In this document: positions 57,345 to 64,000 of the stretch, in pieces | How the letters are laid out: each line of letters starts with the position of its first letter | Numbering within the stretch: the first letter of the stretch is position 1 | NCBI GenBank assembly: GCA_001642415.1 | Contig: LTDK01000180.1 | Coordinates: forward strand, 1 to 64,000 | DNA length: 64,000 nucleotides | Source of the DNA: Nematocida ironsii | Taxonomy: Eukaryota; Microsporidia | Direction: 5' to 3' | Position numbers and translations under genes: made by a program | Notes under the pieces: generated by a model | What the model was told of the DNA's origin: nothing | Database searches by the model: none | What the model saw: only the letters and a program-made list of their open reading frames with translations

Positions 57345-59903
57345 TCATGCATCTACCAGTACAATTTCTGTACCCTTCGATAGTATGCTAGATTTAACTC
57401 TTTCAGACGCCCTGCATAGAAAATTACCGATCCTCTCTAGAATATTCACTATCCATGGAAAAACATACGGAAATAAAACAATAGAGAGCCGGCTCCATAT
57501 TGATATTTTGCTTATTGTTCCTTTAAATAAAAAAATGTCTATCATTGTATAAAGAATAAACATGCACGCACCTTCTACTAGCATAAATACTAAAGAGTAA
57601 TCATTTCTAAATATCAAATCCAACCCAAGTGTATATGATATAAACCAAATCTGGAAGGGTGCATTTGCCCAATCTGCAAGCTTAGCATATTTATAGCCTA
57701 AAAGAGAAATTATAGACTCTTTTAGAGATATACCAAATACCACTACTATAAATGGAATAACCCATATTGCACAGTCCTTTTTTACTGATTGGTACATCTT
57801 TCTAATAATAAGAAACTTTCTTTCTCTATATGTCAAACACAGCATTCCTCCTGCTATGCACAATATACCCAAAAACAATTTTGCTGTATAGAATATCTGA
57901 TTCAAAATATCCATGTGCATTATTTCTTCTCGCATGTATTCTATGTATAAAACAATGCTGTATAACAGCAATCCGGTGATAACCGTTATTATGGAGCATA
58001 CACTAAATAATATTATAGAAAATAATATTACTCTAACAACTGCAAAGGACGGTACATAGAAAATAGAATATGCTGGGTTGTACAAAAGCTCTGCTCTGGT
58101 GGCATTAACTATACTTTCAGTCCATTTATGTTCGTCTGCTTCTAATCCAGTGAACCTTTCCATATTAATTCTCTTTTTCTTTCCGTTTTCATCAAAATAT
58201 AACTCTTTTTCTTCTTTGGTTATTTTAAGCATTCTTCTTTTAACTATTTCTTCATTCGTATACGATACGTCATTTCGGGCAGGCAGATAGCATAGTCTAG
58301 AAAGATTTACCGAATTATTTGGAAGGTCTCCATTGAACAGCAATGATTCTACTTTCATGCATCTGCTAACTCTACGAGAAATACTGCTTAAAATACTTTT
58401 AACATACGAAAAGTAACTTTGTAATGGCCCGTTGTAGAATATTTCTATAATTGGCAGATAAAAATAAAGATATGTCATATTCTCTAGGCAGAATATTTGG
58501 TTGCATGGTATTTTCCAGAAGTGGCTGTCTAACAGAATACCTTCTAAAAAGAGAATTGGAACACACAGCACTATGCAGGAACATGTAAATAGAATATAGG
58601 CGATTGTATAGCTTTGGAAGGTTGTAAATATTCGATCCTTTATAACTCTATTCACAGAAACACTCATTGGGCAAATCCATCCAAACAGGCCTGGCCTAAT
58701 TATATGAGAAAAATAACGGGCATATACTGACTGAAAGACAAAGAGGAATATATTTCCAAGTATAACAAACAAGAACCCAGTAAACTCTGACGCACTCTGT
58801 ACTATTTCTTCTGCCATTTGCTTGTTGAATACTTCAGATATTTGTGGAATTATGCTATATATGCTTTGTTTTATAAAAACTTGAAGGGCGTTCATTTTTA
58901 TATTCGCATATAAAATGTACAGCATTGCTTCAACTACATGGAAAATAAAATAAGGCAGTGCTCCATATCTTGCTAGTAAAATAATCAATAGCTTGCAATA
59001 CACTCCACATATATTCATATATCTACTTCCCCTCTTCATACCCAGCCGATTCTGCAGACATATGGCTAAAAAAATAACAGTATACACAAACCAAAGAAGA
59101 GTGGCAGCTGGTATAAGAACCTTGCTTATCCATGCATCTCCTTCATACTCAGTTGTAGGGTTCAGAATATAAGACACCCAGGAAACCAGACCAAGTGATA
59201 TAAACAGCACTATATAATCTACTGTGGTGGGAACAATTTCTAAACTGCCCTCTAGATCATCTTCAAATATAATTATACTGAATATCCTCTGTATGTCATT
59301 TTCTGCATGTGCTCTAGCAAGCCCTGCTCTGTGTATTCTTGTGCTATTTGAGTGTATTTCTGAGTACATTGTGTTATACTCTGTTATAACATTCAACTTT
59401 GTCAGAGTATCAATAATAGTGTATGTATCCTGCTTCCGAATGTTGCTTATGTTTTTTTGCGCTATAAGTCTGGGAATTGACATAAAAGCCGGCAGCATGG
59501 AAAGAGAAAACAATCTATAAATTGGATCAAGCACAACTGCTGTCAAAAGGGAAAACCCCTTCTCTATTTTCTCAAATATCTTGTTTTTCACTTCTTTTCC
59601 AAATAATAGCATACTCTGAATTTTGCTGTATATATATATAACTGTATACACTGGATATGTATTTGATTCAGTAGGCTTGTTTATGTATACTCTTTTTAGT
59701 CTCATCTTGTAATTACAGAAGTTGCATATCTGTGTCCGTGTCTTATATATCCACTCAAGAATGCATGCTGAATGAACGTACTTCATATTTCCTATACACT
59801 TACATGGACTTGCCAGTCTGTTCTCAGATGTCTCTGGTTCAGTACAAATCCGACAGAATATTGTTTTCTCGCTCATCTGTGTTTCGATATCTTGTGTTTC
59901 CAT
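57345..59903 (-). CDS. DOA10: Doa10/MARCH6-type ER ubiquitin ligase
   Basis: 852 residues. An N-terminal RING-CH (C4HC3) finger (~residues 17-63: FCRICTEPE, CKCIGNMKYVHSACILEWI, CNFCNYKM) is followed by about twelve or more hydrophobic segments through the rest of the chain. This is the Ssm4/Doa10/MARCH6 architecture, an ER and inner-nuclear-membrane E3 ligase for ERAD-C and short-lived proteins. It is shorter than yeast Doa10 (1319 residues). It would pair with a Ubc6/7 type E2 not seen here. Confidence 0.9.
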   Translation of the reverse strand: METQDIETQMSEKTIFCRICTEPETSENRLASPCKCIGNMKYVHSACILEWIYKTRTQICNFCNYKMRLKRVYINKPTESNTYPVYTVIYIYSKIQSMLLFGKEVKNKIFEKIEKGFSLLTAVVLDPIYRLFSLSMLPAFMSIPRLIAQKNISNIRKQDTYTIIDTLTKLNVITEYNTMYSEIHSNSTRIHRAGLARAHAENDIQRIFSIIIFEDDLEGSLEIVPTTVDYIVLFISLGLVSWVSYILNPTTEYEGDAWISKVLIPAATLLWFVYTVIFLAICLQNRLGMKRGSRYMNICGVYCKLLIILLARYGALPYFIFHVVEAMLYILYANIKMNALQVFIKQSIYSIIPQISEVFNKQMAEEIVQSASEFTGFLFVILGNIFLFVFQSVYARYFSHIIRPGLFGWICPMSVSVNRVIKDRIFTTFQSYTIAYILFTCSCIVLCVPILFLEGILLDSHFWKIPCNQIFCLENMTYLYFYLPIIEIFYNGPLQSYFSYVKSILSSISRRVSRCMKVESLLFNGDLPNNSVNLSRLCYLPARNDVSYTNEEIVKRRMLKITKEEKELYFDENGKKKRINMERFTGLEADEHKWTESIVNATRAELLYNPAYSIFYVPSFAVVRVILFSIILFSVCSIITVITGLLLYSIVLYIEYMREEIMHMDILNQIFYTAKLFLGILCIAGGMLCLTYRERKFLIIRKMYQSVKKDCAIWVIPFIVVVFGISLKESIISLLGYKYAKLADWANAPFQIWFISYTLGLDLIFRNDYSLVFMLVEGACMFILYTMIDIFLFKGTISKISIWSRLSIVLFPYVFPWIVNILERIGNFLCRASERVKSSILSKGTEIVLVDA

Positions 59904-60440
59904 TTCTTATCTAATATAAAAATAAAATATTATTTATTCCATTTCCCTATCTTTATGATAAATTACCAGTCGACCACCAAAGTGATTTTTCATATATTCT
60001 ATAAATATAATTGCTTATATGAACAATAATATATCTATTAAATTGTATTTAACCCAAAATACTACAACTATCTTAATAAAGATCTAATTAATTTGAATAA
60101 TTTCGAGTTATTTCGGGCCGTTTTATTCATAAATAAGTATGTAGTACTGGTGTATTCATATATATTGCTAGTTGTTTGGTCTTGATTGGTTTTATACGTA
60201 TTTTTGTATCTAATCCGTAATTCATGTATCTACTACTATTTGTATTTTTATTATAGCTCATTCTATTTTATATGAATGTATTATTGGTTATTTTGTTCTA
60301 TTTAATACGCATATAAAATTAACTAATAGAGAGTGTTATACTAAAGAGTATATTATAAGTAAATTAAAATATATTTGAAAAACCACTTTATTATTTAGGA
60401 CTAACTAAGACATTCTTAAGCTTTTATAGCCTAAACTCCA
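59904..60440. other. Intergenic region
   Basis: AT-rich spacer with one TCGAGTTATTTCGGGCC motif near 60102-60119. No gene recognised. Confidence 0.35.
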
Positions 60441-61997
60441 TTATGCATAGAGTCTATCTAATTTTTCTTCATACTTTTTTATTACTTGATTAATCATTTT
60501 ATTATTTTCTGATACTTTCTTAGTATACATATCGTAGTTTGTTGGTGGATACTTTGAGTCGTCTGGTATAATACTATATGAAATATTATATAAACTATTC
60601 TTTTTTTTATAGCACAAGTCGCTTTCAATGGATAATAAGGAAATAATATTTTTAATTAAAAATATTTTCTTGTCGTCTGCATGCCGGTATTTGTCCAATT
60701 GAAGCATTTTAGATAGATTATTGGCTATATCAGGGGTTCTTTTCTGGGGCTTTACAGAATTAAATAATAGTTTCTCTATATCTTTTTTTAGATCATTAAT
60801 ATAACCCGAAATTAGCTCTGCTGCATTTAGATAGTTCTGCACGCACATAGAAAATTCAACTTCTATTTGAGTCAATTGGCTAGTGTCAAAGTTGTATGAA
60901 TTGACTACTTTCACCTGCTTAAGTGCTTTCATCGCACATTCATATGTCATGCGGAAGTTTGTTCGTAAGGCTTCTTTTTTCTCTGGTTTTATATCTAAGA
61001 AGTTTATTTCTTTTAAAAACGATGGGATAAGATTAAGAATCTGTGTACACGCTGAGTAAATAATAGCCTTTTTGGACTTAACATCTGAGACACTAGATAG
61101 GAATTTTCTGGGTGATGTTAGTGTATGTTTAAATATATCTTGGATACGCTCCTTTTTACTCATTTTTTTATTCGACTTATTCAACTTAATTCTTCTGGCT
61201 TTTTTGTACCCTTCCATTTTGTTAAAAGCATGTCTTTCAAACTGCAGTATTTTTTGTATATATAATATATCCAATATTCTATTCACTCTAATAAAGTTTA
61301 CTATGTTCAAAAGATTGAACCCATATGCCAAACTACTAACGTATTCTTTATACTCCACAGGCCCACACAAAACACTCTCTAGCACTTTTATTACATTGTT
61401 CAGTTGTTGCTCAATTAATATTGAATCCTCGATTTCATTAATAATTATTTTGCTTATATCCCCCCTAGTGACGCTAATTTTATTATATGGAAAATTAGAA
61501 TCTGTCCTCTCTCCTTTGATTCGGCTCATTTCATTTAAAATAACATGCTTAGAATTTAACGAAACAGTGCCAATGATAGCAAACCCATAGGATCTAATTT
61601 TTCTTGTATGAGGAGGTGTATCAATATAAACATCGCCTGTTTCGTTTATTTTAGAGAAATTACTTATTACTTTTACAGTTTCCAGTATTTTCTCTAGCTT
61701 CTTATAAATCTTTTGCAATTCTGGGGTTGATTGAGTGTAGTCATGTAATTCAAACAGCTTTCTATACATATCCGCATTTTGGAAAATGGCCTTTTCTGGT
61801 AGATCAAGCGACATATCTACCCAAATTGTTGTCGGGTTGTTAATGACACTGTTAATGGCATTGTTAATGCCTATCTGTGGAGCAATACTTGCTGGAGTAC
61901 AGGTTGTGTTTATATGACGTGGCATTAAACCACACATAACTTGGGATACCCCAAATACAAGAAAGGTTAAAGCATGTATTTTTTTAATGAATCTCAT
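60441..61997 (-). CDS. Secreted protein family member, copy 1
   Basis: 518 residues with a secretion signal (MRFIKKIHALTFLVFGVSQVMCG), no downstream membrane segment and a Lys-rich helical body. Repeated local patterns link it to the next gene on the same strand: LPEKAIF, YRKLFELHDYT, IRSYGFAIIGTVSLNSKHVIL, SVSDVKSKKAIIYSACTQIL, NSYNFDTSQL. No known domain. The pair is a tandem paralogue family, the type of lineage-specific secreted protein common in microsporidia (inference). An ATAACCCGAAAT motif lies inside the coding sequence (60800-60813), reading ISGYIN. Confidence 0.75.
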   Translation of the reverse strand: MRFIKKIHALTFLVFGVSQVMCGLMPRHINTTCTPASIAPQIGINNAINSVINNPTTIWVDMSLDLPEKAIFQNADMYRKLFELHDYTQSTPELQKIYKKLEKILETVKVISNFSKINETGDVYIDTPPHTRKIRSYGFAIIGTVSLNSKHVILNEMSRIKGERTDSNFPYNKISVTRGDISKIIINEIEDSILIEQQLNNVIKVLESVLCGPVEYKEYVSSLAYGFNLLNIVNFIRVNRILDILYIQKILQFERHAFNKMEGYKKARRIKLNKSNKKMSKKERIQDIFKHTLTSPRKFLSSVSDVKSKKAIIYSACTQILNLIPSFLKEINFLDIKPEKKEALRTNFRMTYECAMKALKQVKVVNSYNFDTSQLTQIEVEFSMCVQNYLNAAELISGYINDLKKDIEKLLFNSVKPQKRTPDIANNLSKMLQLDKYRHADDKKIFLIKNIISLLSIESDLCYKKKNSLYNISYSIIPDDSKYPPTNYDMYTKKVSENNKMINQVIKKYEEKLDRLYA

Positions 61998-62611
61998 TAA
62001 ATTTTAATATTTCCAGCTATATATAATGCTAAAATCACTCTGATGAGTATATAATTAGTATATAATCCTTCATCAAGAATGAGCTAAAATAAAAACAGAA
62101 CACCTCAGGTTAAGCAGCACTTCATCTAACAATCTACATCCTACTTGACTTTTCTTGTACCGCACATGGTTAATATACTTACCATATTAAGAACAGAAGT
62201 AAATAAAAATATATTTAAGAGTATTCATATGTAAGTACATTCATTGCATATTATGTAAACCAGCCATGTTTTATTAAAAATAAATATTATTTATGCTTTA
62301 TATCATTTAACCATTACAAGAAATAAAATCTGTTCATTTACAATTACTACATAAATAAAATAAAAATACACTATTTTTATAAATACTTAAAGTAAAGCAT
62401 TCTAAATATTTCTATAAACTAAGCGGTATAAGAAGGTAAAAAACTACATGAATATAATATATGCATATAAATATGCATATGTTGCCTGAAACGCATAGAA
62501 AGTACAATAGTATGGAAAAATAAATATGTAATAAAGAAAGATCTTTACTATATTGTCTATTTGCTACTGAGTGCATAATTGTATATAAATATATTTATTC
62601 CTTATGTGTAT
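61998..62611. other. Intergenic region between family members
   Basis: AT-rich spacer of ~615 bases without repeats or recognised RNA. A palindromic ATATGCATAT segment sits near 62459-62479. Confidence 0.35.
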
Positions 62612-64000
62612 TTAATTAATCCCTTTTATATTCAGAATATTATTATAATTTTTTAATTTTAATTGATATTCTTTTAATTTTTTATTAATCGCTTTTTTGT
62701 TTTTTAATACTCTATCATTGTATGTGGAATATGAAATTGATGGGGATCCATTTTTCACTGGCTCGATGCCATTTATTATTTTATGCACACTAGTTTTTTT
62801 TGAAGCACACAGCTTTCTTTCACTATCCAACAAAGAAACAAGGCTTTTAAGCAGGTTTATCTTTTTTTTATCGTCAGGAATTGTTGCATTTAATCTAAAC
62901 ATAGTAGGAGCTGTATTATTCTTTAAGGGCGCATACTCATATAGTGCATTTTCGATCTTATTTTTAAGACTACTAATAGAGCTAGACATTAATACTTCTG
63001 CATTTAAATATTTAATTATGCACTGTGAGAAAGCATCTTCTATTTTAACTATTTGGTAAGGATCAAAGCTGTATGAGTCAATTGATTTTATATGCTTAAG
63101 TGTTTTTATAGCATATTTATATGCAGTGCGAAAGCTCTTTAGTATTTTTTTTTGTTTTTTGGAACCTACATTGAACATTTCTACTTGCTCTCTGCATACT
63201 GGAATAAGATTAAGAATCTGCAGGCATGTAGAATGAATTATTATTTTTTTATATTTAATGTCTGAAATGCTAGGCATGAACACTTCTAGGTGTTTTAAGA
63301 TATATTTAAATACATTTTGGGTCTCTTCTTTTTCCCCTAGACTTTTATTATCCTTATTCAGTAGAATACCTTTAATCTCTTTGTAGTATTCTATTTAGTC
63401 AACTGCATGATTTTCAAATATAAGTGTTTTTTGCATATGTAATACATCCAGAAGTCTGTTGACTCTAATGGAGTTTATTGTATTTAGCATATTAAAACCA
63501 AATGTTAAAGTATTCATATAGCTTTTATATTCTACAGATTTACAAAATGCAAGATCGATGCTTTTTAATGTCTGGATTAATTGGGCTTTGAAAAATGTTA
63601 ATTCTTTGGACTCATTATACAATATTCGAAGCAAGCTGATTCTTTTGTTGCTAGAGTCTGTATAAGGGAATCTAACATGAGATACTTCATTTTTAATATC
63701 TTTCAATTCGGTTAGAATCATATTCTTAGAGCTCAAATCAAGTGGACCAATTATTATAAATCCATATGGCTTAACAGCACTGTCATAAGGATTTTTAAGA
63801 TAAGTATTGTTTTTTATGTCTAGCCTAGGATTAATACTTGCCTTTTTTGTATTTTCCAGTATTTTCTTTAACTCCACATAATCTTTTTCTATTTTTTTAC
63901 TTGGAGGTGTATATGCGTACAACTTAAACAGCTTTTTATATTCAACTTGTTTTTCAGAGATAGTTTCCTCTGGTAGAATATACGGCGCCTCTGTAACATC
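62612..64000 (-). pseudogene. Secreted protein family member, copy 2, interrupted by one stop and 5' partial
   Basis: This is a paralogue of the upstream family member, in one open frame except for a single TAA (63397-63395) after NHAVD. Sequence on both sides of the stop aligns with copy 1 in the same frame: before it, SIRVNRLLDVLHMQKTLIFENHA against FIRVNRILDILYIQKILQFERHA; after it, YYKEIKGILLNKDNK and then FMPSISDIKYKKIIIHST against the SVSDVKSKKAIIYSA stretch. The stop stands where copy 1 has Lys. The start lies beyond the window; signal peptide not seen. No other frameshift or stop is apparent, so this is either a recent pseudogene, a base-call error, or a truncated gene. Confidence 0.8.

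Overview
The window looks like nuclear DNA of a microsporidian, a compact, intron-poor, AT-rich fungal relative. No gene needs an intron. Genes are short single ORFs, often smaller than their yeast or human counterparts (Utp6, Ram2, Mtr4, RPC1). Several start codons sit directly behind an AAATTTT block, the AAATTT-like start-site signal described for Microsporidia. Eukaryote-only genes include RNA polymerase III subunits, Mtr4, Rpt5, SNAREs, the exocyst subunit Sec5, Doa10 and a nuclear tRNA-Leu. A Nematocida-type genome is possible (secreted paralogue family, no introns), but genus is inference.

Layout. 1-9,300: the end of an ABCG-type transporter with degenerate ATPase motifs, a Qa-SNARE, a PCI-type eIF3-like protein, an Sm-like protein and small unknowns, with a GC-enriched island near 7,300-7,680. 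10,100-21,300: a homeodomain protein, a nucleoplasmin-like (NPL) protein, a coiled-coil protein, a second syntaxin, a PAP2 lipid phosphatase, a mitotic cyclin, an MFS transporter and an Arf-GAP. 21,380-26,960: MTR4, tRNA-Leu(AAG), RPT5, a basic nucleolar-like protein and RPC53.

26,960-38,200 is a very AT-rich accessory island. It holds a 109-bp tandem array interrupted by an assembly gap, hundreds of bases of TTACACA/TGTGTAA quasi-palindromes, a large signal-peptide/TM protein, a RING-less double B-box protein, two repeat-bearing proteins whose coding repeats are built from the same palindrome, an SLC44-like transporter and a PPxY membrane protein. 38,200-49,250 is dense housekeeping sequence: RPC1, MPE1, dCMP deaminase, GPN3, UTP6, SEC5, RAM2 and one unknown. 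50,190-60,000: two coiled-coil proteins flanking a candidate structured RNA, an alpha/beta hydrolase, a SMARCAL1-like helicase and Doa10. 60,440-64,000: a secreted-protein paralogue pair, the second broken by one in-frame stop.

Functional themes are Pol III transcription and assembly (RPC1, RPC53, GPN3, tRNA), RNA processing (Mtr4, Mpe1, Utp6, Sm-like), secretion (two syntaxins, Sec5, Arf-GAP, Ram2), protein turnover (Rpt5, Doa10) and nutrient or lipid handling (ABCG, MFS, SLC44-like, PAP2). The signals least explained by ordinary genes are: a dispersed ATAACCCGAAAT motif, often close to stop codons; divergent gene pairs separated by only 13-16 bp centred on AAATTTT; the palindrome family that runs through both intergenic and coding DNA; and the 50.9-51.05 kb inverted-repeat structure.
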